Positions 34,909 to 44,331 of a stretch of 64,000 nucleotides of DNA are shown in pieces. Below the pieces are notes generated by a model. It was not told where the DNA came from, searched no databases, and worked only from the letters and a program-made list of their open reading frames with translations. Where the stretch lies: positions 1 to 64,000 of the forward strand of contig JAWKLR010000004.1 in the NCBI GenBank assembly GCA_041392625.1, written 5' to 3'. The stretch is from M3007 sp041392625. GTDB taxonomy: Bacteria > Bacteroidota > Bacteroidia > Chitinophagales > Saprospiraceae. Each line of letters starts with the position of its first letter. Position 1 is the stretch's first letter. Made by a program: the position numbers and the translations under genes.

Positions 34909-36264
34909 ATGTATAAATTCATTTTTTCTGCCCTGTTGATGCTGTTTGGCCTGAACAGCATTACCGCCCAGGAAACCAGTGTATTGGACCAGTACCTCAA
35001 GGAAGGGATGGAATCCAACCTGGCACTTAAACAACACCAATTAGACTGGGAGCAAAGTTTGGAGGCACTCAACCAGGCACGCAGCTTGTTTCGCCCTCAG
35101 GTCCAGTTTAATGCCAATTATACCCGTGCTCTAGGTGGTCGCAAGATTGATTTCCCCATCGGTGATTTGCTCAACCCGGTTTACAGCACCCTCAACCAAC
35201 TGACCCAAAGCAACAATTTTCCAAGCCTGGAAAATCAGCAGATTCAATTCCTGCCTGATAATTTTCATGAGACCTACGTACAGCTCTCCTACCCCATTTA
35301 CAATCCCGGTATTCAGTATAACCGTAAAATCAAGAAGGTGCAGTCCGATCTTGCTGAATTTAGCAAGGAGAGTTATGAAAACAAGTTGCGCATGGAGATT
35401 CGGGATGCGTACTACAATTACCTACAGGCTTCGGAGGCACAGGCCATTTGGCAAAACAACAAAGTGCTGTTTGAAGAGGTCTTGCGGTTCAATCAATCCC
35501 TGGTAAAAAATCAACTGGCCACCAAAGACGCTGTAGAGACAGCCGTTTATCAAATCAGTCAGGCCGACCAGCAGATTGCTGAACTGGAAGCGCATAAAAA
35601 CAACGCAGCAGCGTACCTAAACTTTCTGGTGAACAAACCCTTGGACACCCCGGTTTCTTCCCAAACTCAATCCGTTGAAACACCACTTACAGTCTACAAT
35701 GTGGAGCAACTCCAATCCGAAGCGCTGGGCTCCCGGAAAGAACTGCAGGTACTTGCAAAAGGAAGAGAAGCCAGCCAACTCAACTCCGAACTCCAGAAAG
35801 CGGTGAAAAACAGACCCGAGTTGTACCTGGGCGTGCAGGCTGGATACCAGGGTTTTGGATATACATTTGACAAAGAACAAGCATACGCTCTGGCACGGGT
35901 GGGACTGAAATACGATCTGTACACCGGCGGAACCCGAACCAGTAAAATGCAGGAAGCGCGAATTCAGGAACAGCAAATACAAGTACAGATACAGGAAACC
36001 CAGGCGGGAATTCAACTGCAGGTTTGGAAAGCCTGGCAGGAAATGGAAGCTGCAAAAAACAAACTGCTCAGTGCAGAAACCGGACAAAAGGCTGCAGACG
36101 AAATTCTAAGAATCCAAAACAACAAATACAAAGCAGGCCAATCCCTGCTCATCGAACTGACAGAAGCACAAAATCGCGCCACCAACGCACAAATCCAGGT
36201 GCTTTTAAGTCAGATTGAACTGTTAAAAAAAGAAGCAGCACTCCTCTATGCTGTAGGCAAATAA
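34909..36264 (+). CDS. TolC-family outer-membrane efflux channel
   Basis: The 451-residue protein has a signal peptide (MYKFIFSALLMLFGLNSITA) and two OEP repeats of long helices with short strands, e.g. LKEGMESNLALKQHQLDWEQ and ILRIQNNKYKAGQSLLIELT near the end of the second. TolC proteins form trimeric channels through the outer membrane for tripartite pumps. It leads an operon with an adaptor and an RND pump downstream. Confidence 0.93.
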   Translation: MYKFIFSALLMLFGLNSITAQETSVLDQYLKEGMESNLALKQHQLDWEQSLEALNQARSLFRPQVQFNANYTRALGGRKIDFPIGDLLNPVYSTLNQLTQSNNFPSLENQQIQFLPDNFHETYVQLSYPIYNPGIQYNRKIKKVQSDLAEFSKESYENKLRMEIRDAYYNYLQASEAQAIWQNNKVLFEEVLRFNQSLVKNQLATKDAVETAVYQISQADQQIAELEAHKNNAAAYLNFLVNKPLDTPVSSQTQSVETPLTVYNVEQLQSEALGSRKELQVLAKGREASQLNSELQKAVKNRPELYLGVQAGYQGFGYTFDKEQAYALARVGLKYDLYTGGTRTSKMQEARIQEQQIQVQIQETQAGIQLQVWKAWQEMEAAKNKLLSAETGQKAADEILRIQNNKYKAGQSLLIELTEAQNRATNAQIQVLLSQIELLKKEAALLYAVGK

Positions 36265-36286
36265 AAACCACATCAAGTTTATACCC

Positions 36287-37363
36287 ATGTCAACAAGATC
36301 ATTTTTCATCCATACCCTACTCGTCGGAGTACTCTTTTCATTTTTCGCCATAGCAGCCTGCTCAGGTGCTGACGGTGCTCCACAAACAGCTCAAGAGGAG
36401 CAAGTCAACAAAATCCCGGTACGGACCGTAACCGTAAGTTATCGCGAGCAAGCACTTCCTATCAACAGCAGTGGCATGCTTACTTCAGACGCCGAACAAC
36501 GGCTGGCATTTAAAGTTGGAGGAATTATTCAGAACATCCTGGTTGATGAAGGCGATTACGTGCGGCCAGGCCAGGTATTGGCTCGCCTCAATCAAACTGA
36601 AATCGCCGCCCAGGTTAACCAGGCAAAAGAAGCCGTAAAAAAAGCGGAGCGGGACCGTGCACGGGTTGAAGCACTTTACAGAGATTCCAGTGCAACCCTT
36701 GAACTCTTGGAAAATGCACGTACAGGTTATGACATTGCAACGGAAGGCCTTCGGATCGCCGAATTCAATCTGCAACATGCCGAAATACGCGCTGGAAAAG
36801 GAGGAAAAGTAATTAAAAAACTCATGAATGAAGGCGAGATCTGTGGCCCGGGAACTCCCGTTTTGGTGGTATTTGAAACCGGAGCAGACGACTGGATTGT
36901 AGAGGCTTTTGTATCAGACCGGGACTGGGCCCGTATTCAAAAAGGAATGACCGCAGAAATGCAATTGGATGCCTATCCGGAAACCACCTTCACAGGGAAA
37001 GTCAAAGATCTTGCTCCGGCTGCCGATCCAGGAAATGGATTGTATCGAATCGAAGTGGGAATCCGACCACAAGGGAAACGGTTTGCTCCGGGTCTTTTTG
37101 CCCAGGTAAAAATCAGCCCCAACCAGAAAAGGAAATATGCCATCCTACCCATTGAGGCGATCATGGAAGGCGATGGAAAAAAAGCCTGGGTCTTTGCACT
37201 TGATTCAGATGGTGAATCGGTAAAAAAAGTACCCGTTGTTGTAGCCTATCTGGATGGAAAGGAAGCCATTTTAGAGCAAATTCCTGGTACGGTATCAGAG
37301 GTTATAAGTACCGGAGCCCCCTACCTCTCCGAGTCTAAAAAAGTGCAGGTTGTACAGGATTAA
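36287..37363 (+). CDS. RND efflux periplasmic adaptor, lipoprotein
   Basis: The 358-residue membrane-fusion protein has a lipoprotein signal (VLFSFFAIAACSG, lipobox Cys near residue 25). A biotinyl-lipoyl half (LAFKVGGIIQNILVDEGDYV), a short helical hairpin (QVNQAKEAVKKAERDRARVE), and a beta-barrel domain follow. It bridges the RND pump and TolC. It lies 22 bases after the TolC gene and 70 before the pump gene. Confidence 0.93.
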   Translation: MSTRSFFIHTLLVGVLFSFFAIAACSGADGAPQTAQEEQVNKIPVRTVTVSYREQALPINSSGMLTSDAEQRLAFKVGGIIQNILVDEGDYVRPGQVLARLNQTEIAAQVNQAKEAVKKAERDRARVEALYRDSSATLELLENARTGYDIATEGLRIAEFNLQHAEIRAGKGGKVIKKLMNEGEICGPGTPVLVVFETGADDWIVEAFVSDRDWARIQKGMTAEMQLDAYPETTFTGKVKDLAPAADPGNGLYRIEVGIRPQGKRFAPGLFAQVKISPNQKRKYAILPIEAIMEGDGKKAWVFALDSDGESVKKVPVVVAYLDGKEAILEQIPGTVSEVISTGAPYLSESKKVQVVQD

Positions 37364-37433
37364 TTCGCCGTACTCATTGGGATAGAAGCCCAGTTATTTT
37401 CCAATCAATTCCTTACAAATCAGGATTTACGTT

Positions 37434-40400
37434 ATGAAAATCACCGAATTTTCAGTTAAAAATAGTCAGTTTACATTCATTATCTTTTTGGGTGTACTGG
37501 CACTTGGTCTGGGCTCGCTGTTCAACATGCCTCGGGCCGAAGACCCCATTTTCTCGCCTCCGGGTTTTTCGATCATCATGGTCTACCCGGGTGCAGGACC
37601 AGCAGAAATTGAGGCTAAACTTACGGATAAGGTAGAAGCCAAACTCAGCGCACTCGAAAACATCGACCGGATGAATTCCTTTTCATCCAATGGATTGATG
37701 GTGCTGACAATTGAGTTTAAACACGGAGAAGATCAGGATAAAAAATACGAGGAGGTGCTCCGCGAGGTGAATAGCCTCAGACCAGAACTGCCCGATGACT
37801 TGTACCGGCTGGAGGTAATGAAGTATTCGGCTTCCGATGTTGCGATTTTGCAAGCAGCTATTGTGAGTGAAACAGCGTCTTGGGAAGCCCTTCAGGAACA
37901 AGCAGAACGGCTTGAAGAACTGCTTGAAAAAGACCCGGGTATAAAAGGAGCCGATGTATATGGATTTCCACAAAAGGAAGTTCGCGTAAACCTGAACCTC
38001 CCCAAAATGGCCGCCGAAGGAATTCCGGTTTCCCGGGTACTCGGGGCACTGCAAAGTGAAAATGTATCCCTTCCGGGAGGAGCACTTCATCTCGGCGACC
38101 GACAGTTTTTTGTTCAGACCAGTGGGGAGTTTGAGAGTCTTGAAGCCATTCAAAATACCGTTGTAAATGCCAACAATGGAAAAATTATCCATTTAAAGGA
38201 ACTCGCAGATGTCGATTTTGCATACGAAGAGCCCAAACACATCACCCGGGTAAACGGACATCGCTGTGTGTTTGTTACTGCCCGAATGAAAGACCGGCAA
38301 AATATTTTCAACGTCGGGGACGACCTCAATGAGCGTGTGGCTACATTCAAGGCAGACCTTCCGGCCAACATGGATTACCTCAAGGTTTTTGATCAAAACG
38401 ACTCTGTCCGAAAACGACTAACCCGTTTTGCAAAAGATTTTGGAATCGCTATTCTGCTGGTTTTGCTTACGCTCCTCCCCCTGGGCTGGCGAGCATCCCT
38501 GGTGGTGATGATTTCTATCCCGCTGAGCATCTCAATTGGCTTGTTTACTCTGGAACAAATGGGCTACTCCCTCAACCAATTGAGCATTGTTGGCTTGATC
38601 ATTTCACTTGGAATTTTGGTTGATGATAGTATAGTTGTAGTAGAAAATATTGAACGCTGGCTCCGGGAAGGGCATTCGAGGAAAGAAGCTGCTATCCTGG
38701 CTACCCAACAAATCGGGCTGGCAGTTATTGGATGTACGGCTACGCTGATTTTGGCCTTCTTGCCCCTGGTTTTCCTTCCCGGTGCTTCGGGCGACTTTAT
38801 CCGGAGCCTGCCGATGGCTGTGGTGACCACCGTTTTAGCCTCGCTGTTTGTATCCATTACCATTGTGCCTTTTCTCGGAAGTCGGATGTTGTCGGAACAT
38901 GCTGACACCAAAGGAAACATGTTTTTGCGTGGCATGAAATGGGTGATTTCCAAAACTTACGCTCCCCTTCTATCCCGTGCACTGCGTTTTCCTATTACCA
39001 CGCTTGTAATTGCTGCTGCAATTTTCGGGGGTGTTCTGAGCATTGCTGGAAAGGCCGGGTTTAGCATCTTTCCGGCATCAGAACGTCCGATGTTTTACAT
39101 CGATATCAATGCGGCACCAGGAACCAACATCGAAGCCAGCAACCGGATTGCAGCCTACGCAGATTCGATTCTGAATGAGTATGTAGATCCGGTTTTCCTC
39201 AATTTGTCAAGTCGTACGCCCAATTCGGACCTTTCCTCAAAATACCCCGGTGGAGATGCTCCGGCCCGGATTACCTGGTATACCAGCAATGTCGGCAAGG
39301 GCAACCCCAGGGTCTACTACAATGTAATTCCACGGAGTGAGAATCCGGACTACAGCCAGATCTTTGTCCAGTTGCAGGAAGGAACTCCACCAGCAAAAAA
39401 GGTCGCTCTGATTGAGGATTTAAGGAAAAAGTTTGAGCAAGTACCCGGAGCAAAGATTACTGTAAAGAATTTTGAACAGGGCCCACCGATCGTCGCCCCG
39501 ATCTCCATCCAATTGTACGGTGAGCAAATGGACACGCTCCGTCTCCAGGCAGCACGGGTTGAACAGTTGTTGAATGAAACTGAAGGAATGATTTACATCG
39601 ACAACCCAATTTCAGTCATAAAAACCGATTTGGCAGTTTCCATTCACAAAGAAAAGGCTGCAAGTATGGGTGTGCCCGTTGTTGAAATCGATCGAATGGT
39701 TCGTCTTGCAATTGCCGGACTGCCCTTGGGAACATTTACCACATCGGATGACAGCAAGGAGCATAAAATAGTAGTAAGCGTACCCAAGGAGGGGACATTT
39801 GCATCCCTTGATGTCCTCGAAAACCTATACATCAATAGTTTAACCGGAGCTGCGATCCCGCTGGATCAATTGGCAGAAATCAAGATGGAGCCCTCACCCA
39901 ACTCCATAACCCACAATAAGAAGGAGCGATTTACACAGGTAAATGCCTTTGTAAAAAATGGATATTACGCAGAGGAGATCAATACAACCCTAAAAGAAAA
40001 GCTGGAAGCGATGGACTTTCCGAATGGGTACTCCTACATTGTCGCCGGTGAGGAGGAAAGCAAACAGCGCTCATTCGGTGGAATGGGTACCATTGTACTG
40101 CTCACAATATTTGGTCTGCTCGCAGTACTGGTATTGGAATTCAAAACCATCCGCAGTACACTGATTGTCTTATCGGTGATTCCATTGGGTATCATTGGTG
40201 CTGTATTGATTCTGCTGGCTACCGGTTACCCCTTCTCGTTTACAGTGGTGGTGGGCCTCATTGCCCTCATGGGGATCGAGGTTAAAAATTCCATTCTGCT
40301 GGTCGACTTCACCAACCAGTTGCGCTCGGAAGGATACGGCTTGGATGAAGCCATACAAGAGGCGGGTGAAATCCGTTTTGTACCCATCTTGTTGACATCC

Positions 40401-40559
40401 TTCACGGCAATTGGTGGTTTGTTACCACTTGCCATTGAAGAAAACCCCTTGTATTCGCCACTTGCCTATGTATTAATCGGCGGGTTGATATCATCCACCT
40501 TGTTGTCGCGTGTGGTCACCCCGGTATTGTATAAATTATTAAAACCCAAAATCAAATAA
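37434..40559 (+). CDS. RND efflux pump, AcrB/HAE family
   Basis: The 1041-residue pump has the AcrB plan: twelve membrane helices in two halves with large periplasmic loops. Helix 1 is in FTFIIFLGVLALGLGSLFNM, helix 4 carries the proton-relay pair in LGILVDDSIVVVENIERWL, and the second half shows VVVGLIALMGIEVKNSILLV. Proton flow drives export of drugs or other toxic molecules. Substrate is unknown. With the TolC and adaptor genes and the TetR-type regulator it makes a complete, regulated tripartite system. Confidence 0.95.
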   Translation: MKITEFSVKNSQFTFIIFLGVLALGLGSLFNMPRAEDPIFSPPGFSIIMVYPGAGPAEIEAKLTDKVEAKLSALENIDRMNSFSSNGLMVLTIEFKHGEDQDKKYEEVLREVNSLRPELPDDLYRLEVMKYSASDVAILQAAIVSETASWEALQEQAERLEELLEKDPGIKGADVYGFPQKEVRVNLNLPKMAAEGIPVSRVLGALQSENVSLPGGALHLGDRQFFVQTSGEFESLEAIQNTVVNANNGKIIHLKELADVDFAYEEPKHITRVNGHRCVFVTARMKDRQNIFNVGDDLNERVATFKADLPANMDYLKVFDQNDSVRKRLTRFAKDFGIAILLVLLTLLPLGWRASLVVMISIPLSISIGLFTLEQMGYSLNQLSIVGLIISLGILVDDSIVVVENIERWLREGHSRKEAAILATQQIGLAVIGCTATLILAFLPLVFLPGASGDFIRSLPMAVVTTVLASLFVSITIVPFLGSRMLSEHADTKGNMFLRGMKWVISKTYAPLLSRALRFPITTLVIAAAIFGGVLSIAGKAGFSIFPASERPMFYIDINAAPGTNIEASNRIAAYADSILNEYVDPVFLNLSSRTPNSDLSSKYPGGDAPARITWYTSNVGKGNPRVYYNVIPRSENPDYSQIFVQLQEGTPPAKKVALIEDLRKKFEQVPGAKITVKNFEQGPPIVAPISIQLYGEQMDTLRLQAARVEQLLNETEGMIYIDNPISVIKTDLAVSIHKEKAASMGVPVVEIDRMVRLAIAGLPLGTFTTSDDSKEHKIVVSVPKEGTFASLDVLENLYINSLTGAAIPLDQLAEIKMEPSPNSITHNKKERFTQVNAFVKNGYYAEEINTTLKEKLEAMDFPNGYSYIVAGEEESKQRSFGGMGTIVLLTIFGLLAVLVLEFKTIRSTLIVLSVIPLGIIGAVLILLATGYPFSFTVVVGLIALMGIEVKNSILLVDFTNQLRSEGYGLDEAIQEAGEIRFVPILLTSFTAIGGLLPLAIEENPLYSPLAYVLIGGLISSTLLSRVVTPVLYKLLKPKIK

Positions 40560-40564
40560 CCCCG

Positions 40565-40591
40565 TTGGGCCGCGATGCTTCGCGGCTAACC
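40565..40591 (+). terminator. Hairpin after the RND gene
   Basis: GCCGCGA (40569-40575), TGCT, TCGCGGC (40580-40586), with flanking TTGGG/CCCA pairing possible. Six bases past the pump stop. No T run, so termination strength is uncertain. Confidence 0.5.
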
Positions 40592-40640
40592 CAGCAAGAA
40601 TATTTATTAGAGAGCATAAGCATATCCACAAAAATTAAAA

Positions 40641-40674
40641 TGGGGATGTACACCATTATTTGTGCACATCCCCA
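40641..40674 (-). terminator. Intrinsic terminator of the HhH/OmpA operon
   Basis: On the minus strand a 13-bp stem (TGGGGATGTGCAC/GTGTACATCCCCA, one G-U; on the plus strand this is an A-C mismatch) is followed by TTTTAATTTTTG. It lies 39 bases past the stop of the minus-strand gene. Confidence 0.8.
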
Positions 40675-40713
40675 ATAATTTATTCAGATAAAAGATCGAA
40701 TGGCATTCCGCCT

Positions 40714-41370
40714 TTACCGACCTCCATCAAGTTCGTCTTGCCATTTTTTCAGTTCATCCCATTGGCCTTTTGCAGCCATTCCGGCTTGCCGTGGCCAGGA
40801 TCCGGGATCGTGGATTTGGAAACTTGGACCGGCAGCATCCAAAATGCCTTTCAGTCGATCAACACTTGCATTGGAAAGATCTTCCCAGGTGTTGATTCCG
40901 TCTTTATTCAACAAGTCTGAGATTTTAGGTCCGATACCCTCTACAATCTTGAGGTCATCCTGTTTCCATTTTTTACCGGCAAACATAATTGTCGTGGCTT
41001 TGCTGGCTTTTTTACCGCCAGATCCGCCGCCTTCTTCCATGGCAATTTTCAGGTTGTTACGTTCGCTTTCGCAAATGATCAGTTCATTGCGCATCTTGCG
41101 AATTTTCTCATCGCGGCCTTCAAGTTCAGATTCCAGCTGCGTAATTTTCACGCGCAGCTCCGTAAGTTCCTCGGATTGCTCTTTTACCTTGGCCTCCAGC
41201 GAAGCGTTGGCCTCCGTGAGCGATTTGACTTGTGAGCGAAGACCAGGAACGCCATAAAATGCGTACGCCGCCAGCCATCCCAGGATGAATGGAACAATGC
41301 AAAGAGCAAGGCCCAATGGAAGGTGGTCCATAAAGGCGGTAGAATGAAGAAATATGTGATTGAGTATCAT
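40714..41370 (-). CDS. Membrane-anchored coiled-coil protein with helix-hairpin-helix domain
   Basis: The 218-residue protein has one N-terminal membrane helix (LALCIVPFILGWLAAYAFYG), a coiled-coil (about 45-105, KSLTEANASLEAKVKEQSEE), and a C-terminal helix-hairpin-helix unit (DLKIVEGIGPKISDLLNKDG, then ILDAAGPSFQIHDPGSWPRQ). Such HhH modules bind DNA or proteins. Exact function unknown. It follows the OmpA-family gene by 15 bases and is in the same operon. Confidence 0.75.
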   Translation of the reverse strand: MILNHIFLHSTAFMDHLPLGLALCIVPFILGWLAAYAFYGVPGLRSQVKSLTEANASLEAKVKEQSEELTELRVKITQLESELEGRDEKIRKMRNELIICESERNNLKIAMEEGGGSGGKKASKATTIMFAGKKWKQDDLKIVEGIGPKISDLLNKDGINTWEDLSNASVDRLKGILDAAGPSFQIHDPGSWPRQAGMAAKGQWDELKKWQDELDGGR

Positions 41371-41385
41371 GGTTGATTTCGTTTA

Positions 41386-42192
41386 TTAGTTATTGACAGT
41401 GAGTACTACCCGCCGGTTCTGGCGCTGCCCATCCTCTGTAGCATTATCCGCAACAGGCTCGGATTCCCCTTTGGAGGAAACCTCGATCCGGTCGGCAGCA
41501 ATGCCGTTAGACTTGAGCAGGGAGGCGATGGCTTCTGCGCGGGCTTGTCCCAACTTGAGGTTGGAAGCATCCCCGCCAATATTGTCCGTATGGCCTACCA
41601 CCACAAACGTGGCCTTGGAGTCCTTGTGCTTTTCTACCAGGGTCTTCATGTAGGTATCGACACCTGCATCCTGGATGCGTTGGGTAGAATTGAATGGGAA
41701 AAGGAATGTTACATCGTTGTCGGATTCAATGATCGTAACCGTTTCTTCTTTCAAGACCAGTTTGCGCCATTCAAATCCGGCAGACTCCATAGGGTCGCCG
41801 TCTTTCACAAGTCCGTCATCCACCATTTTGGGGGTGGTAACCAGGACCCGGCTTGCGGGAAGTTGAGGAGCGAGCATCGCTTTAATGGCCTCTGCTCGGG
41901 CACTGGCAAGTGCCTCGCCGTTGGGCTCTCCTTCACGGTACCAGCCTGTTATGACCAGTGTGTCGCCCTGACCGCCTTCCTTCAGAAAGTTTGTTTTCCA
42001 TTCCGGAAATTTATCATCCGGTACAGGTTCATCGGCGTTCCAGAGAAACAAGGGAACACCTGTTGTTTGTTTCTGGGCTACTTGTTCGGTGGCTTCGCCA
42101 CAGCAATCACACATATGGCAAGACCAGGTGCGAACAGCCCAAATCGAATAACCCACAAACAACAAGGCAATAAGCCAAAGTGGTAATCTCAT
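41386..42192 (-). CDS. OmpA-family protein with two OmpA-like units
   Basis: The 268-residue protein has an N-terminal membrane segment (LPLWLIALLFVGYSIWAVRT) and a clear C-terminal OmpA domain: FVVVGHTDNIGGDASNLKLG, QARAEAIASLLKSNGIAADR and QRQNRRVVLTVNN, which bind peptidoglycan. The stretch at about 45-145 (TLVITGWYREGEPNGEALAS, ARAEAIKAMLAPQLPASRVL) has the same course but lacks the peptidoglycan-contact residues, so it looks like a decayed duplicate. The first helix could be a signal anchor. A full Bacteroidota promoter precedes the gene. Confidence 0.85.
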   Translation of the reverse strand: MRLPLWLIALLFVGYSIWAVRTWSCHMCDCCGEATEQVAQKQTTGVPLFLWNADEPVPDDKFPEWKTNFLKEGGQGDTLVITGWYREGEPNGEALASARAEAIKAMLAPQLPASRVLVTTPKMVDDGLVKDGDPMESAGFEWRKLVLKEETVTIIESDNDVTFLFPFNSTQRIQDAGVDTYMKTLVEKHKDSKATFVVVGHTDNIGGDASNLKLGQARAEAIASLLKSNGIAADRIEVSSKGESEPVADNATEDGQRQNRRVVLTVNN

Positions 42193-42248
42193 TTCGATTT
42201 TGTTTAGATGGAAAGATATTTGCAGGCAACTTGAGGGATATATTCTGA

Positions 42249-42279
42249 CAAATGTAATTAATCAAAAATTTTATTCAAA
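42249..42279 (-). promoter_or_regulatory. Promoter of the OmpA/HhH operon
   Basis: On the minus strand, TTTG (42276-42279), 19 bases, TACATTTG (42249-42256). A leader of about 50 bases follows to the ATG at 42192. Confidence 0.7.
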
Positions 42280-42380
42280 CTTTTTCACAAGAACAAATAG
42301 TAAACTTTGGGTTAATCCACCTGTTACAAAATCAATTCTACATTTCTCCCACATAAAATTTGAAGCAGAATACGATAAAA

Positions 42381-42422
42381 CAGGAAAACCCCGGACTTCG
42401 CATGAAGCCCGGGGTTTTCCTG
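42381..42422. terminator. Bidirectional terminator
   Basis: CAGGAAAACCCCGG pairs with CCGGGGTTTTCCTG, with an inner CTTC-GCAT-GAAG stem-loop. It lies 26 bases past the minus-strand dehydrogenase gene. Confidence 0.85.
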
Positions 42423-42447
42423 ATATTATCAACTAGATGAAATACAA

Positions 42448-43662
42448 TTATTCCTTGCCTGCCAGAAAATCGCTCAGGTAGGCAAATGGCTCCGTAAGTT
42501 GTCCGTTTTGAGTCACCATAGCCCGGCGAATCATTTCGGATTCATTTTTTCGCATCAATTCCGGCAGAATATTGTCGATCAGTTGGGTGCCAAAAAACTG
42601 GGTTGCATCCCTGGGCAACTCGGAGGGCAGGTTATCAATGGCCATAACATCCATGCTGCCGTTGAGATGTGCGGCGGTTTCTTCATCCGTTGCCGGATCG
42701 TAGCCATATACAGGATCGGCAATTGTACTTGGGCGCAAGGTGGTTGGAACCGAAGCGTCGGGCATGATATCGCAGGTCACATCGGCGATAACGCTCATAT
42801 TAAAGTCGGGCGACAGCATATCGGTCCGGTCAAAAAACACGGGGGCTTTTTTATCGTAAAAAATAGCATTTATAAAAATATCAGCTACCCGGGTATAGGG
42901 TTTGAAGGTGCTGATGTATTCGTCGCCGTGCGCGTAAAAATGCTGTTTATCAAAGATGGCCCTACCTGATTTTTTCTGGACATAATCCTGCGAAAAGAGT
43001 TGGGTAAATACCGGGCGGTCGTAGTTTTTGGTCAAGAAATCCACCGGTGCAACCTGATGAATATCCATATCGTGCAGGTTGTGAATGGCGCCGGCTGCCA
43101 CGCGTCCGCTACCGGTTACAACGATTTTCATCGGTGGCAGTTTCGTTTCTGCGTAGGCTTTTTTGACTTCAGCGTAATCAAAACAATCGCTCATGCGTGG
43201 CAGGTCAAATTTACCGGTTCGTTTCCCATACGTCCAGATGCCGTTGTGGGCACCAACCAATCCGGCATAAAACCCGAAGGCGATCAGGCGGTCACCCCGG
43301 TCATCCGTGAGTGCTTCCCAATCGATCATCTCAATATTTTTGTCAATGAAAGCCTGAAGCAGCGGCCGGTTGTAGGCTTGCTTTTTAATGGTGTGGGAGA
43401 AAAAGAGGTAGGTTTTGTTGGGGATCAGGCTGTGGATGGGCACTTCTTTTACCCCGAGTAAAATGTCGCAATCGCTTAAGTCTTCCTGCAGGGGTACCCC
43501 CAGCGCTTCGTAGTCGCTGTCTTTAAAACACCGGCCTTCAGAAGGTTGTACGACCAGTTCGACATCAAAGGTATCCAGGATTTGTTTGCATTGCTTGGGG
43601 GACAAAGGTGCGCGGGCATCTGGTGGAACTTTTCCTTCCCGCACCACAGCTAACTTGAGCAT
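42448..43662 (-). CDS. Saccharopine-dehydrogenase-like enzyme (AlaDH/PNT family)
   Basis: The 404-residue protein has the alanine dehydrogenase/transhydrogenase N-terminal domain (MLKLAVVREGKVPPDARAPL, where the arginine and lysine contact the substrate) and a Rossmann domain with IVVTGSGRVAAGAIHNLHDM. Its overall course matches NAD-dependent, lysine-forming saccharopine dehydrogenases (KTYLFFSHTIKKQAYNRPLL). It could act in lysine metabolism, but an alanine-dehydrogenase role is not excluded. A TACCTTTG box on the minus strand at 43700-43707 is probably its -7 element. Confidence 0.8.
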   Translation of the reverse strand: MLKLAVVREGKVPPDARAPLSPKQCKQILDTFDVELVVQPSEGRCFKDSDYEALGVPLQEDLSDCDILLGVKEVPIHSLIPNKTYLFFSHTIKKQAYNRPLLQAFIDKNIEMIDWEALTDDRGDRLIAFGFYAGLVGAHNGIWTYGKRTGKFDLPRMSDCFDYAEVKKAYAETKLPPMKIVVTGSGRVAAGAIHNLHDMDIHQVAPVDFLTKNYDRPVFTQLFSQDYVQKKSGRAIFDKQHFYAHGDEYISTFKPYTRVADIFINAIFYDKKAPVFFDRTDMLSPDFNMSVIADVTCDIMPDASVPTTLRPSTIADPVYGYDPATDEETAAHLNGSMDVMAIDNLPSELPRDATQFFGTQLIDNILPELMRKNESEMIRRAMVTQNGQLTEPFAYLSDFLAGKE

Positions 43663-43699
43663 GTAATAAGGTTTATGGTTGGCTGAATTAGAACTCCTG

Positions 43700-43707
43700 C
43701 AAAGGTA
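43700..43707 (-). promoter_or_regulatory. -7 box of the saccharopine-dehydrogenase-like gene
   Basis: Minus-strand TACCTTTG, 37 bases before the ATG. No TTTG at canonical spacing. Confidence 0.4.
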
Positions 43708-43775
43708 GGGCTTTCCAAAGGAGGACTCATAAAAAAATCAATTGGATTGGAACTAAATAGACCGCATAAACGTTT

Positions 43776-43783
43776 TACATTTG
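43776..43783 (+). promoter_or_regulatory. -7 box of ssrA
   Basis: TACATTTG lies 30 bases before the mature tmRNA 5' end, leaving a short precursor leader to be trimmed. No clear -33 element. Confidence 0.5.
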
Positions 43784-43813
43784 CAGGCGATTTTTTTGCA
43801 CAGCGAATGAATA

Positions 43814-44185
43814 GGGGCTGCCTGGTATCGACGGGAGAGTGTACTCATTTCGTAAGCATGCCGGAGCATGATTGGTTACTCCGCAAAAAATAACGATCGA
43901 ACCTTTATATGGCGACTCTCAGTTTGCCATGGCTGCCTAATCTATTAGATTAGAATGCCTTTGTGCCGTGTGTTTGAGGCTCCATACACAACATGCCGCA
44001 TATCAAACCTTTTGGGGCTAGTTTTCCGGGATTCCGTGACCAGAAAGCGAAACTTTAGCGGATAAGGTATGGATGTGTTTGTTGTTGAACCTCCCCATAC
44101 TCGAAAACCCAACCAGCAACTAAGCATGTAGAAAGCGCCTTGGGGCTTTGTCCGGACGCGGGTTCGAATCCCGCCAGCTCCACCA
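43814..44185 (+). ncRNA. ssrA: Transfer-messenger RNA
   Basis: tmRNA rescues stalled ribosomes and tags the incomplete protein. The 5' end GGGGCTG pairs with CAGCTCC at the 3' end (seven pairs, one G-U), followed by A and an encoded CCA at 44183-44185. The T-arm reads GGTTCGAATCC. The tag frame GGC GAC TCT CAG TTT GCC ATG GCT GCC TAA lies at 43911-43940, so the tag is probably (A)GDSQFAMAA; the AMAA ending matches other Bacteroidota/Chlorobi tags I recall. The 3' end serves as an attachment site for the following island. Confidence 0.96.
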
Positions 44186-44187
44186 CC
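44163..44187 (+). repeat. attL: 3' end of ssrA
   Basis: The 25 bases from the tmRNA T-arm to two bases past CCA (TTCGAATCCC ... CACCACC) recur in degenerate form at 53639-53662. The copy here keeps ssrA whole. Confidence 0.75.
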
Positions 44188-44188
44188 C

Positions 44189-44275
44189 GTTATTTTGAGT
44201 TGGTTTAGTTTAGTTTCGTTTCATTGATTATCAATACGTTACAAACCAACGAAACACTAAGCCAACTCAAATAAC
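44189..44275. repeat. Large imperfect inverted repeat next to attL
   Basis: Left arm 44189-44220 and right arm 44248-44275 are inverted copies (AACGAAAC...CCAACTCAAATAAC type, differing by a 3-base insertion and two other changes). The loop contains the perfect palindrome ATTGATTATCAAT (44223-44235). It may be an integrase/excisionase binding region or a terminator for ssrA. Confidence 0.65.
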
Positions 44276-44331
44276 ACCATCCCACCACAAAAAAAATTAC
44301 ACCACTTTTTGCACCACCTATCCAAATAGGT

